Source: Acidilobus saccharovorans 345-15
Lineage (GTDB): Archaea > Thermoproteota > Thermoprotei_A > Sulfolobales > Acidilobaceae
DNA: 64,000 nt
Direction: 5' to 3'
Assembly: GCF_000144915.1 (NCBI RefSeq)
Contig: NC_014374.1
Span: 558,001-622,000, forward strand
The notes below the pieces were generated by a model that did not search any database, was not told the DNA's origin, and saw only the letters and a list, made by a program, of their open reading frames with translations. Made by a program: the position numbers and the translations under genes. Below, piece after piece: positions 34,213-41,913 of this stretch (position 1 is its first letter; every line of letters starts with the position of its first letter).

Positions 34213-34568
34213 CACTTGCCACCCCCTGCCTTGGTCTTGGCCTGCTTCTTCTCCGCCTCGCCGTGCCTTGCAAGGACGTACTGGGGCTCGACCTTAACTG
34301 CGTCGTCGTGGCTGTCATATACGTGGATGTGAACCTTAGATATGCCGACGCCGTAGCTGGTCTTTATAGTCTTAACGTAGACCGCTTCAGCGTCCTTGTT
34401 GTAGGCCTTTGCAACTGCCTCCCTTATGGCGCTCCTGGCGGGGGTCGACTTGAGCTCGTGGTGCGCCAGCGCCTCTACCTCAGTGCGCTTGAGGAGGTCG
34501 TTCCTCCTCTCTGAGAGTACCTCCAGCCAAGAGCCATCTCCCAGGTCAACCCTCTTGGCCTCTGGCAT
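34212..34568 (-). CDS. rps24e: Ribosomal protein S24e
   Basis: A 118-residue small-subunit protein. The core [18 protein letters not shown], the [18 protein letters not shown] segment and [18 protein letters not shown] match S24e, followed by a lysine-rich tail. I choose ATG 34568: GAGGTG (34580-34575) lies seven bases before it and a TATA-like GTTAAAATC is at about 34600-34608; the in-frame GTG at 34595 would lie only about ten bases after that box and cannot be inside the transcript. First gene of the rps24e-rps27ae-kae1-bud32-rdgB operon. Confidence 0.94.
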   Translation of the reverse strand: MPEAKRVDLGDGSWLEVLSERRNDLLKRTEVEALAHHELKSTPARSAIREAVAKAYNKDAEAVYVKTIKTSYGVGISKVHIHVYDSHDDAVKVEPQYVLARHGEAEKKQAKTKAGGGK

Positions 34569-34838
34569 GCCTGGCACCTCACTTAGGCCTGTCACCTGGG
34601 ATTTTAACCCTTGAGCACCTCAGGCGTCACCCGGCGGCTCAGCTTAAGTGTTGAGGTCGGCTAAAGTCGGAGGGACCTTTATGAGCGAGGGCGGCCGCCC
34701 GGCTATGAGCAAGGCTTAGTAGCAGGTAATAATAGAAGAAGAGAAGAAGTCGGATCTTTCTCAAAGGGCTGGGGAGTTAATTGGTATTACCGGCCACGCC
34801 GGCGTTAGGTTTATATAATATCAAGCCTAAGCCATAGT
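34569..34838. other. Intergenic spacer with dyads
   Basis: No convincing gene. It holds the rps24e promoter (minus strand), a 12-bp self-complementary GGGCGGCCGCCC (34689-34700) flanked on both sides by TATGAGC words, a purine-rich AGAAGAAGAGAAGAAG stretch (about 34735-34750), a short hairpin CCGGC-CAC-GCCGG near 34790, and at 34810-34819 the TATA box of the next plus-strand unit. Confidence 0.5.
34810..34819 (+). promoter_or_regulatory. TATA box of the mini-ORF/methyltransferase unit
   Basis: TTTATATAAT is a textbook archaeal TATA box centred 25 bp before ATG 34839, predicting a leaderless mRNA that begins at or next to that ATG. Confidence 0.65.
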
Positions 34839-34958
34839 ATGGCTAAGATGTTGGGTAGAAGTAAGTTGTGGGGCGAGGGCCGCGCTGCGGCATCAGTTTT
34901 GGCCGGGAGGGCCTTAGGTATAACTATAATTAAAAAGGTAGTAGCGGAAAGGGCGTGA
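34839..34958 (+). CDS. 39-residue basic mini-protein, coupled to methyltransferase
   Basis: ATG 34839 opens 39 codons to TGA 34956-34958, translating as MAKMLGRSKLWGEGRAAASV then LAGRALGITIIKKVVAERA (contiguous). It is basic and could form one amphipathic helix in its second half. Support: exact leaderless spacing from a strong TATA box, and its stop overlaps the methyltransferase start as GTGA (34955-34958), a translational-coupling arrangement also seen at other gene pairs here. No homologue is recognised. It might instead be only a translated leader for the methyltransferase. Confidence 0.55.
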   Translation: MAKMLGRSKLWGEGRAAASVLAGRALGITIIKKVVAERA

Positions 34959-36553
34959 TCATGCACATAGATGAAAGTCAATATAAAGTGCAGGACCTCG
35001 TGGACAGGAAAAGGACGTCTTCATACTACACTACATATGATGGAATCTCAGTCATAAGGTCCTTCCTAAAGGAAGTCCCAAGCAGGGAAGGGGCTGTATT
35101 AATGGACCCCTTCATGGGCTCTGGCGTCCTACTTTCCTCAGTTGACGACCTGGTTAAACCTAGCAGGGTCATTGGCATTGAGATAAATAAAGAGCCCTGC
35201 GAGCTGGGGCGTAAAATGCTCTCCTCAATTTACGATAGCGTGGAAGTTATATGCGGTGACGCGTTCAAGGTGGCGTGGAAGTACAAGGCCGATATAATAG
35301 TTTCTAACCCTCCCTTCGTCAGGTGGCACCTGATAAGTAACAGGGACGAGCTGCTCAACTCCGTAATTTCGCACGGTTACGGCAGCTTCGTTTCGAGGAG
35401 GGACCCCGGGCTTCACATACTGTCGATATTTCTAATGGACTACATATTGAAGGAGGGCGGGCACGCGCTGCTCGTGCTCCCGGCGTCAACGTTTTACACG
35501 AGGCAGGGCGACGGAGTGAAGAAGCTCCTGAAGTACAGGTACGACGTCATCGCAATGGCGGAGAACTTAAAGTCGCCCTCGTTCAGCTCTGGAAGCGGAT
35601 TCAAGGAGCTCATAGTATTCCTTAGAAAGAGAAAGCTGTTCGAGTTTAACGCCGTGCAGACGGCCATATACCAGTATGATGGCAACTTAAAGGAATCGCG
35701 CAGGGTAAACCTAAGTAAAATGCCCAAACTTTTAGACAGGAACTGGCTAAGCTTATTCGATTATGATAACGCAGAAGCGGTGGCTGAGATGATTGAGAAA
35801 GCCTTAGATATGGGGCTATTACGTTACCTGAGGAAGGGGGAAATTATAAGGGGCGTGGAAATGTACGGCCCAGACTTCTTTTTCATCCCAAACAGGGCGT
35901 GGAGCATCGTAGGGGAGGACGAAAGCTCCGTCCTGATAAGCAACAGGGAGCAGACCCTGAGGCTTCCCAAGAGGTATTTAGTCAAGTGCCTCAGGAAGCC
36001 CGAGTACTATAATGACAGCATTGTAGTGCACGACCCCAGGTTTTACGCTATTGCAATCAATGATGACCCGGAGGGCGACGTCGCGAAGTACGTTGAGTGG
36101 GGCGAGAGGCAGAACATACCCGCCTTAAAGTTTGGCAGCAAGTGGTACCAGCACGTCTGGAGACAGCTGCAGACCAAAAAGCCATATGGGCACGTTTTCA
36201 TTCATGACAAGTTAGATCCGACTAGACACGTGATCCTGGCCAATTACAGCGAGAAACCGCTGTGCGCGTCAAAGAACTTTTACATCATAAGGGAGAACAA
36301 CCCGCTGATAGCCGCTTGGCTTAACTCGAGCATTATGCAGTATATATTGCAGACCTTCAGTAAGAGGATATCGGACAACTGGACCAGGCTGTTAGAGGAT
36401 GACTACTTGGAAATTCCTGTGCCCTCGAAAGTCAAGGATGTGGATCTAAGCAGCGTTCAAAACGCGGAAAAAGCGATAGAAGAGTATTTAGACATTAGAA
36501 GCATTAATGCAACAATTATCAAGGACCCCCCTAACTCTATCCATGAACTCTAA
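34955..36553 (+). CDS. Adenine-specific DNA methyltransferase (N6-MTase, gamma-class order)
   Basis: A 532-residue S-adenosylmethionine-dependent methyltransferase. Motif I is DPFMGSG (51-57), an acidic loop follows (E76 in GIEINKE), D102 in CGDAF, and motif IV NPPF (118-121) marks target-adenine (or N4-cytosine) binding. Motif order with a long C-terminal half (about 230-532, containing VKCLRKPEYYND, and WLNSSIMQYILQTFSKRI) suggests a built-in target-recognition domain like M.TaqI or type IIG subunits, but no nuclease motif PD-(D/E)xK is evident. No restriction gene is adjacent. Composition is more AT-rich than the neighbours and the gene lies beside a tRNA gene, both consistent with horizontal acquisition. 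Start GTG 34955 or ATG 34961. Confidence 0.88.
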   Translation: MIMHIDESQYKVQDLVDRKRTSSYYTTYDGISVIRSFLKEVPSREGAVLMDPFMGSGVLLSSVDDLVKPSRVIGIEINKEPCELGRKMLSSIYDSVEVICGDAFKVAWKYKADIIVSNPPFVRWHLISNRDELLNSVISHGYGSFVSRRDPGLHILSIFLMDYILKEGGHALLVLPASTFYTRQGDGVKKLLKYRYDVIAMAENLKSPSFSSGSGFKELIVFLRKRKLFEFNAVQTAIYQYDGNLKESRRVNLSKMPKLLDRNWLSLFDYDNAEAVAEMIEKALDMGLLRYLRKGEIIRGVEMYGPDFFFIPNRAWSIVGEDESSVLISNREQTLRLPKRYLVKCLRKPEYYNDSIVVHDPRFYAIAINDDPEGDVAKYVEWGERQNIPALKFGSKWYQHVWRQLQTKKPYGHVFIHDKLDPTRHVILANYSEKPLCASKNFYIIRENNPLIAAWLNSSIMQYILQTFSKRISDNWTRLLEDDYLEIPVPSKVKDVDLSSVQNAEKAIEEYLDIRSINATIIKDPPNSIHEL

Positions 36554-36804
36554 GGGCTTAAGTTTAAGCTGCAACCGGTTACAGGACGGGGGTAGGTCTG
36601 TCTTAGGTTTTTAATATGACTCCCATCGCCTCCTTTCCTCTCTAGGCCTTCAAAGGGCTCATAAAACGCTTCACTACAGCTCTTAATCCTAGCCATGCGG
36701 CTACGTCTGGACATGCCCTTCTGCGCCGCACGTACGCGGGCAGAGAGCCGCCGCCCAGGCGCCCCGCATGCGGCGCCCTGGGCAAGGACTTCACGAGGTC
36801 CTGA
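36554..36804. other. Intergenic stretch with a strong GC hairpin near tRNA-Arg
   Basis: No supported gene. TTTTTAATATG near 36607-36617 is AT-rich and could end methyltransferase transcription. From about 36715 the sequence becomes very GC-rich: GCCCAGGCGCC and GGCGCCCTGGGC (about 36752-36783) can pair as an 11-bp stem with one bulge around CCGCAT, and GGACTT/AGGTCC (about 36786-36801) forms a second small hairpin. Both lie 3' of the tRNA on its transcribed strand; a structured RNA tail or termination region is possible. Confidence 0.4.
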
Positions 36805-36880
36805 CGGGTCCGGGGGGATTTGAACCCCCGACCTCCGGCTCCGAAGGCCGGCGCGCTGGTCCTGGCTACGCCACGGACCC
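36805..36880 (-). tRNA. tRNA-Arg (anticodon UCG)
   Basis: The minus strand folds as a complete cloverleaf: acceptor GGGTCCG/CGGACCC with G discriminator, D arm, anticodon stem CCGGC/GCCGG with loop CTTCGGA (anticodon TCG), five-base variable loop AGGTC, and T arm GGGGG-TTCAAAT-CCCCC. Length 76 nt, no intron, CCA not encoded. A TATA-like AAATAATG lies about 26-34 bp upstream (about 36906-36914). It reads CGA (and possibly other CGN) codons, which are rare in these AGG-rich genes. Confidence 0.95.
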
Positions 36881-37024
36881 CTGTTTACAAGGTGGGACAG
36901 GGGACATTATTTCTTTCCAGTACTCCACGGCAACGCAGGCCAGGGCCTATGGTCTTTATGAAGAGCCCTTGAATGTATTTATGCTCACGCATTAGCAAGC
37001 TTCAGTCTTGGTACGGGGTGCGTC

Positions 37025-37429
37025 TTGGCAAAGCAGGTCCAGTGCAACTCAATAGGGGTCTCAGTTAAGTTCGGCAACGTCACATGCTACGACGACGGCA
37101 GCATAGTCGTTGAGGGCCCCGCCGTGCTCTGGGTCTCCAAGGCGCTCATGGGCGTCGACGGCAGGTCGAGGAAGGTAGGCGCGGTGCAGAGGGCCATAAT
37201 GGACGCCATCTCCAGGGGGCTCCACACCAGGGAGGAGATAGCGGCGAGCGTGGGCATCTCCATAGGCTCCCTGGGGTACTCGCTGACCTCGCTGGTGAGG
37301 AAGGGGCTGGTCATGCTCGTCAAGGCAACCTCGGGAGGGCCCTGCAGGTCCTACTACTTCCTGCCAGGCCAGGACATACAGGCTTACCTCACGGCCAACA
37401 GGCTTGTGCCCTGTCGCAAGTCTTCATGA
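37025..37429 (+). CDS. Winged-helix DNA-binding protein, putative regulator
   Basis: A 134-residue protein. Residues about 50-115 form a winged helix-turn-helix: VQRAIMDAISRGLHTREEIAASVGISIGSL then GYSLTSLVRKGLVMLVK (shown in two parts), resembling MarR/ArsR-like archaeal regulators. The N-terminal 45 residues (VSVKFGNVTCYDDGSIVVEG) look like a small beta unit. Cys at 7, 20, and two near the C-terminus might sense redox or metals. Start TTG 37025; TATA-like GTATTTATG at 36974-36982. The following amidohydrolase follows almost immediately, so it may be its regulator. Confidence 0.75.
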   Translation: MAKQVQCNSIGVSVKFGNVTCYDDGSIVVEGPAVLWVSKALMGVDGRSRKVGAVQRAIMDAISRGLHTREEIAASVGISIGSLGYSLTSLVRKGLVMLVKATSGGPCRSYYFLPGQDIQAYLTANRLVPCRKSS

Positions 37430-37488
37430 GGGCACACTGCTGTGTACATATTAACTTCACTTGCCCACCAGCGGCACAGGCGCGGCTG

Positions 37489-38469
37489 ATGAGGGCAGAC
37501 GTGCCGGTAGAGTGCGTAGTGGACGCCCACGTCCACATGCCGCTGCTCAGGGAGAGGGGCGAGGTCAACAGCTACATAAGGGGGCTCGTGGAGAGCGGCG
37601 TCGGCGGCGCAGTGCTGCTGGGCATACCGCCGTTCAAGGAGATCCTGGCCTCCATACCGCTCGAGGAGGTTAAGAGCGAGCACGAGAGGGTGAGGGGCCT
37701 CATAGAGAAGCTGGCCGGCGACATAATGGACCAGCTGGAGCCCGAGAGCCTCTACCTCTCAGCCGTTAAGCTCTCCGAGAGCTTCTGCTCCTTTGCCAGG
37801 CACTCCGAGCTCGCCGGGGTAGTGAACTTCCCGGTTATGTACCCGGCCAACCTGAGCCTGGGCCCGGACGAGCTCGCGAGGCAGCTCGAGGAGGCAGTCT
37901 CCCTGGGCTTCAGGGGCTTCAAGGTTATCTCGACGCTCTTCCTCAAGTACCTCAGCTCGGAGCAGGTGGAGGCAGTGATAGAAGTGGCCGAGAGGAAGGG
38001 GGTTCCTGTCGTGGTCCACGGGGGCTGCGACCCCGGCATATGGGAGCTGCCGAGGTACTGCAAGTACGGCGACCCCTCAAAGCTTGAGCCGCTCCTCTCC
38101 AGGCACAGGGACGCCACTGTTATAGTGGCCCACGCCGGCGGCTACAGCGCAATAGCCCCGGGCGTCTTCTTTGAGGAGGCCCTCTCGCTTGCCAGGAGGT
38201 TCGAAAGCGTCTACGTTGACACCTCGGCCCTGCCCCCGCAGCTGGTGCCCGTGGTGCTCAGGGACTTCCCTGCTGGGAGGGTCCTCTACGGCTCCGACTA
38301 CCCGGCAGTAGCGAACTCCAGCCTGAGGGAGTACATGGAGGAGGTCTTCATGACCCTCCTCGCCTCCGGCTGGAGGGGCAAGGAGCTCGAGGGCTACGCC
38401 CACGGCGTCGCCGAGGAGGTCTTCAGGGCGTCCTGCGTCACGCCGCTCTACGACGGCGTGGGGCTCTGA
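37489..38469 (+). CDS. Amidohydrolase-2 family (TIM-barrel metal hydrolase/decarboxylase)
   Basis: A roughly 326-residue metal-dependent hydrolase. The leading motif VDAHVHM gives the two metal His; later VVVHGGCDPG (His), VIVAHAGGYSA (His), and LYGSDYPAV (Asp) complete the site. Relatives hydrolyse lactones/amide bonds or decarboxylate aromatic acids. Start is a choice between ATG 37426, which overlaps the wHTH stop as ATGA, and ATG 37489, which puts the metal motif close to the N-terminus as in relatives and follows a TATA-like ACATATTAAC (37446-37455). I prefer 37489. Substrate unknown. Confidence 0.82.
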   Translation: MRADVPVECVVDAHVHMPLLRERGEVNSYIRGLVESGVGGAVLLGIPPFKEILASIPLEEVKSEHERVRGLIEKLAGDIMDQLEPESLYLSAVKLSESFCSFARHSELAGVVNFPVMYPANLSLGPDELARQLEEAVSLGFRGFKVISTLFLKYLSSEQVEAVIEVAERKGVPVVVHGGCDPGIWELPRYCKYGDPSKLEPLLSRHRDATVIVAHAGGYSAIAPGVFFEEALSLARRFESVYVDTSALPPQLVPVVLRDFPAGRVLYGSDYPAVANSSLREYMEEVFMTLLASGWRGKELEGYAHGVAEEVFRASCVTPLYDGVGL

Positions 38470-38537
38470 CGTCATAAAAGTGCTTTTTAAATTATAAAAT
38501 AGTGGGAATATTTACATATAAGCCCACCATAGAAATC

Positions 38538-38565
38538 TTTTAAACTAATCCAATAGTGTATACAA
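38538..38565 (+). promoter_or_regulatory. acs promoter with GTGTATACAA element
   Basis: TTTTAAAC (38538-38545) is the TATA box; GTGTATACAA (38556-38565) follows it before the expected transcription start. The position relative to TATA is the same as at hutU and at the small gene 31549, suggesting a shared repressor. Confidence 0.5.
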
Positions 38566-38597
38566 GTGAACGGAGTGGACAGAGGGAGGTGGAGTCC

Positions 38598-40568
38598 TTG
38601 TCCGAGTCGCCTTCTAAACAGGAGATAGAGCTCCTGCCCTACGGCGAGAAGTACCACCCGTACCACAACAAGTACGTCGACTTCTGGAGGCAGAGCCTGG
38701 CCGACCCCATGAGGTTCTGGGACGAGAGGGCGAGGGAGCTGGTGTGGTACCGCACCTGGGACAGGGTGCTTGACGACTCCAACCCGCCCTTCTACCGCTG
38801 GTTCGTCGGCGGCGAGACCAACGTAAACCTGAACGCCCTGGACAGGTGGATGAACACGCACGTGGCCAACAAGGTCGCCTACTACTGGGAGGGGGAGGAC
38901 GGCACCACGAGGGTGCTCAGCTACAGGGACCTGTTCCGCGAGGTCAACAAGTTCGCCAGGGCGCTGCAGGACCTGGGCGTCAAGCCCAACGACACGGTCA
39001 CAATATACCTACCGATGATACCCGAGCTCCCGATATCCATGTTGGCGGTCACCAGGATAGGCGGGATACACAGCGTGGTCTTCTCGGGCTTCAGCCCGTC
39101 AGCCCTGGCGGACAGGATAGTGGACGCCAAGTCGAGGGTCCTCATAACTGCCGACGGCTACTGGAGGAAGGGAAAGGTCGTCGAGCTCAAGAAGAACGCC
39201 GACGAGGGCGTTAGGCTGGCCGAGGAGAGGGGGGCAAAGGTCGACAAGGTCATAGTTGTCAGGAGGCTGGGCAACCAGGTGGCCTGGAACGAGGGCAGGG
39301 ACGTCTGGTACCACGAGCTCGTCTCAAAGTACCCTGAGAACACCTACGTTAAGCCCGTCCCGAGGAAGGCCGATGACGTCCTCTTCATACTGTACACCAG
39401 CGGGACCACCGGCAAGCCAAAGGGGATAATGCACAGCGTGGGCGGCTACATGGTTTACGTCTACAACGTGTTCAAGTGGAACTGGGACATAAGGCCCGAG
39501 GACGTGCACTGGACCATGGCTGACGTGGGCTGGATAACGGGGCACACCTACATAGTCTACGGCCCGCTGCTCAACGGCGCGACGGAGGTGATGTATGAGG
39601 GGGCCATAGACTACCCGCAGCCCGACAGACCGTGGCAGATAGTGGAGAGGTATGGGGTCACGATATTCTACACGAGCCCGACTGCCCTTAGGATGCTGAG
39701 GCAGTACGGCGACGAGTGGGTCAAGAAGCACGACCTCTCGACTCTGAGGATACTCGGCACCGTGGGCGAGCCCATAAACCCCGACGTCTGGAAGTGGTAC
39801 TTTGAGGTAGTCGGCAGGGGGAAGTGCCCAATAGTGGACACCTGGTGGATGACGGAGACAGGGGCCGCAATGATAGCTCCGGCCCCCGGGATATCGCTTG
39901 TGCAGCTCAAGCCGGGCTCAGCCACCTTCCCGATGCCTGGCATAGAAGCCGACGTGCTTGACGAGAGCGGGAAACCCACGCCGCCGGGCGTCAAGGGGTA
40001 CCTGGTCATAAAGAGGCCGTGGCCCGGCATGCTGCTCGGCGTCTGGGGCGACCCTGAGAGGTACGTCAAGACCTACTGGTCAAGGTTCCCCGGCTACTTC
40101 TACCCTGGCGACTACGCGGTCAAGGATGAGGAGGGCTACTTCTGGCTGCTGGGCAGGGCCGACGAGGTCCTCAAGGTGGCTGGCCACAGGATAGGCACGG
40201 CGGAGCTAGAGGACACGCTGATAAAGCACCCCGCCGTCGCCGAGGCGGCCGTCATAGGCGTCCCTGACCCGATAAAGGGTGAGGTGCCCGTGGCCGCGGT
40301 GGTGCTCAAGGCGGGCTACAGGCCCAGCGAGGATCTGAAGAAGGAGCTCATAGACATGATAAGGACCAACATAGGGCCCATAGCGACCCCTCAGGCGATA
40401 CTGTTCGTGAGCAAGCTGCCAAAGACGAGGAGCGGCAAAATAATGAGGAGGCTGCTGAAGGACATAATGGAGGGCAGGCCGCTGGGCGACACGACAACCC
40501 TCGAGGACCCCACCGCGGTCGACGAGCTCAAGAGGGCTTGGGACGAGTTCAAGTCGCAGATGAGGTGA
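38598..40568 (+). CDS. acs: Acetyl-CoA synthetase (AMP-forming)
   Basis: A 656-residue ANL-superfamily ligase: acetate + ATP + CoA to acetyl-CoA + AMP + PPi. Motifs: A3 YTSGTTGKPKGI, A5 DTWWMTETG, A8 hinge region with GRADEVLKVAGHRIGTAE, A10 PKTRSGKIMRRLL with the catalytic Lys that is commonly acetylated. The Trp in the DTWWMTE loop restricts the pocket to acetate/propionate. I choose TTG 38598 because GGAGGTGG lies just before it; an in-frame GTG at 38556 would sit inside the promoter element. The acetate transporter gene follows after 4 bp. Confidence 0.96.
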   Translation: MSESPSKQEIELLPYGEKYHPYHNKYVDFWRQSLADPMRFWDERARELVWYRTWDRVLDDSNPPFYRWFVGGETNVNLNALDRWMNTHVANKVAYYWEGEDGTTRVLSYRDLFREVNKFARALQDLGVKPNDTVTIYLPMIPELPISMLAVTRIGGIHSVVFSGFSPSALADRIVDAKSRVLITADGYWRKGKVVELKKNADEGVRLAEERGAKVDKVIVVRRLGNQVAWNEGRDVWYHELVSKYPENTYVKPVPRKADDVLFILYTSGTTGKPKGIMHSVGGYMVYVYNVFKWNWDIRPEDVHWTMADVGWITGHTYIVYGPLLNGATEVMYEGAIDYPQPDRPWQIVERYGVTIFYTSPTALRMLRQYGDEWVKKHDLSTLRILGTVGEPINPDVWKWYFEVVGRGKCPIVDTWWMTETGAAMIAPAPGISLVQLKPGSATFPMPGIEADVLDESGKPTPPGVKGYLVIKRPWPGMLLGVWGDPERYVKTYWSRFPGYFYPGDYAVKDEEGYFWLLGRADEVLKVAGHRIGTAELEDTLIKHPAVAEAAVIGVPDPIKGEVPVAAVVLKAGYRPSEDLKKELIDMIRTNIGPIATPQAILFVSKLPKTRSGKIMRRLLKDIMEGRPLGDTTTLEDPTAVDELKRAWDEFKSQMR

Positions 40569-40572
40569 GACC

Positions 40573-41136
40573 TTGAGCCAGGACCAGCCCTTCGCGGACC
40601 CCAGCTCCCTGGGCCTCTGGGGCTTCGCCCTGACGACCATAGTGCTCAGCCTTCACAACGCTGGCCTAATATCAACTGCGGGGCTCACCCTGGCCTACGC
40701 CTTCTTCTGGGGAGGGGCCGCCCAGGTCTTCGCGGGCTGGATGGACTTCAAGAGGGGCAACATGCTCGGGGGCACGGCCTTCAGCACCTACGGCCTCTTC
40801 TGGATCGGGCTGGCCATGGCCTTCGTGTTGAGCAGCTGGGACCCCTCAGTGTTCAGCATGAGCGGGGCCGAGCTCGGGGCGTGGTTCGTGCTCTGGGGGG
40901 TGCTGACCTTGATCTACGCGGTGGGCGCCTACATGGCCAAGGCCAGGGTGCTCACTTCAGTGCTGGCCCTGCTGACCCTGACCTTCTGGGTCCTGGGAGC
41001 GGCGTTCTTCTCCGGCAGCGCGGCCATAACCAGGGCAGGGGGGTGGATAGGCGTCATAACTGGACTTGACGCGCTCTACCTCGGGGCCGCCCTGCTGATT
41101 AACTGGGTCGCCAGGGGGCAGGCGCTGCCAACCTGA
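40573..41136 (+). CDS. satP: GPR1/FUN34/YaaH-family acetate transporter
   Basis: A 187-residue membrane protein with six helices. It begins ADPSSLGLWGFALTT, matching the family's N-P-x-P-L-G-L motif at the start of helix 1, and contains FFWGGAAQVFAGWMDFKRGN and a conserved Phe/Tyr-rich third helix. YaaH/SatP proteins carry acetate and succinate with protons or act as channels. Start TTG 40573 lies 4 bp after acs, so uptake and activation of acetate are encoded by one transcript. Ends before a T-tract. Confidence 0.93.
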   Translation: MSQDQPFADPSSLGLWGFALTTIVLSLHNAGLISTAGLTLAYAFFWGGAAQVFAGWMDFKRGNMLGGTAFSTYGLFWIGLAMAFVLSSWDPSVFSMSGAELGAWFVLWGVLTLIYAVGAYMAKARVLTSVLALLTLTFWVLGAAFFSGSAAITRAGGWIGVITGLDALYLGAALLINWVARGQALPT

Positions 41137-41169
41137 GGCCCAGGGGACCCTTTACTTTAATAGCTTGAC

Positions 41170-41175
41170 TTTTTT
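41170..41175 (+). terminator. T-tract after acs-satP
   Basis: GACTTTTTTAATTT follows the satP stop by about 33 bp. A six-T run in GC-rich DNA is a good candidate for archaeal intrinsic termination. Confidence 0.5.
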
Positions 41176-41304
41176 AATTTACGGCCCTCCTTTAACTTAT
41201 CGCCTGAGGGGCTCTCCCACAGGAGTGCCAGTAACCATGATCTCACGGGCCATTTTTCCTCAATTTATATATTTGTTATCTCGCATTTTTAGCGCGGTGG
41301 ACCC

Positions 41305-41874
41305 TTGAGCTCCTGCAGGAGGGAGAGGCTCGCAGCCCTGGGCAGCTACTCCATTGAGCTCCTCTGCCCCGAGGACGCCAAGTACGTGGTGGAGTTCTAC
41401 TCGTCACTGGACGCCTTCTCGCTCTACTACAGGTTCCTGGGGATATTCAAGGACTTCGAGGGGCACGCCAGGAGGCTCTTCTCGGGGCAGTGCAACTACG
41501 CCATAGGCGCATTCCTTGGCAATGACATAGTTGCCCTGGGCGAGGGCTTCTCGGACTGCAGGAGCGCCGAGCTGGCCTTCGCAGTGAAGGAGGAGCACAG
41601 GAGGAGGGGGCTGGCCACAGTGATAGCCGCCCTGCTGATACTTGAGGCCTACAGGAGGGGGATCAAGACCATGGAGGCCTACATGCACGGGGACAACTAC
41701 GCTGCCATAAGGATAGGCGAGAAGGTCGGGCTTAACCTTGAGTGCGAGGGCGACGTCTATCACGGTAAGGCCGAGGTGGCCAAGGTAAGGGACAGGTGCC
41801 TAAACGCAATAAGGGAGAAGGGGGGCTCCCTGGAGCCCTGGTACCTCGAGGCCATAGCCTCGGTAAAGCCTTAG
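41305..41874 (+). CDS. GNAT acetyltransferase (Pat/AcuA-like)
   Basis: A 189-residue GCN5-related N-acetyltransferase. The acetyl-CoA pyrophosphate loop is in AVKEEHRRRGLATVIAALL (R/Q-x-x-G-x-A type), followed by the alpha4 MEAYMHGDNYAAIRIGEKVG segment. N-terminal PEDAKYVVEFYSSLDAFSLY then YRFLG resembles the Pat-type domain that recognises protein lysines. Start TTG 41305; a TATA-like TTTATATAT is at 41262-41270. Proximity to acs suggests reversible Lys acetylation of Acs, as known for bacterial Pat/AcuA, but this is inference; Alba is another known archaeal target of Pat. Confidence 0.85.
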   Translation: MSSCRRERLAALGSYSIELLCPEDAKYVVEFYSSLDAFSLYYRFLGIFKDFEGHARRLFSGQCNYAIGAFLGNDIVALGEGFSDCRSAELAFAVKEEHRRRGLATVIAALLILEAYRRGIKTMEAYMHGDNYAAIRIGEKVGLNLECEGDVYHGKAEVAKVRDRCLNAIREKGGSLEPWYLEAIASVKP

Positions 41875-41913
41875 GCATTTAATCCCTTGGACCCTGGCTG
41901 TGCTGGGATCAGG

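Noticed and set aside
34955-36553. BREX PglX or complete type IIG restriction enzyme
   Set aside because: Too short for PglX, no nuclease motif seen, and no other BREX/restriction genes nearby.
36550-36714. Minus-strand ORF of about 54 codons between the methyltransferase and the tRNA
   Set aside because: No promoter or ribosome site of note and no recognisable protein character.
36768-36995. Plus-strand ORF whose translation contains GPGGFEPPTSGSEG
   Set aside because: This is the well-known antisense reading of a tRNA T-arm and anticodon region; it overlaps tRNA-Arg and is not a protein gene.
38556-38597. GTG 38556 as start of acs
   Set aside because: It lies inside the palindromic element about 12 bp after the TATA box, before the expected transcript start; TTG 38598 has a proper ribosome site.
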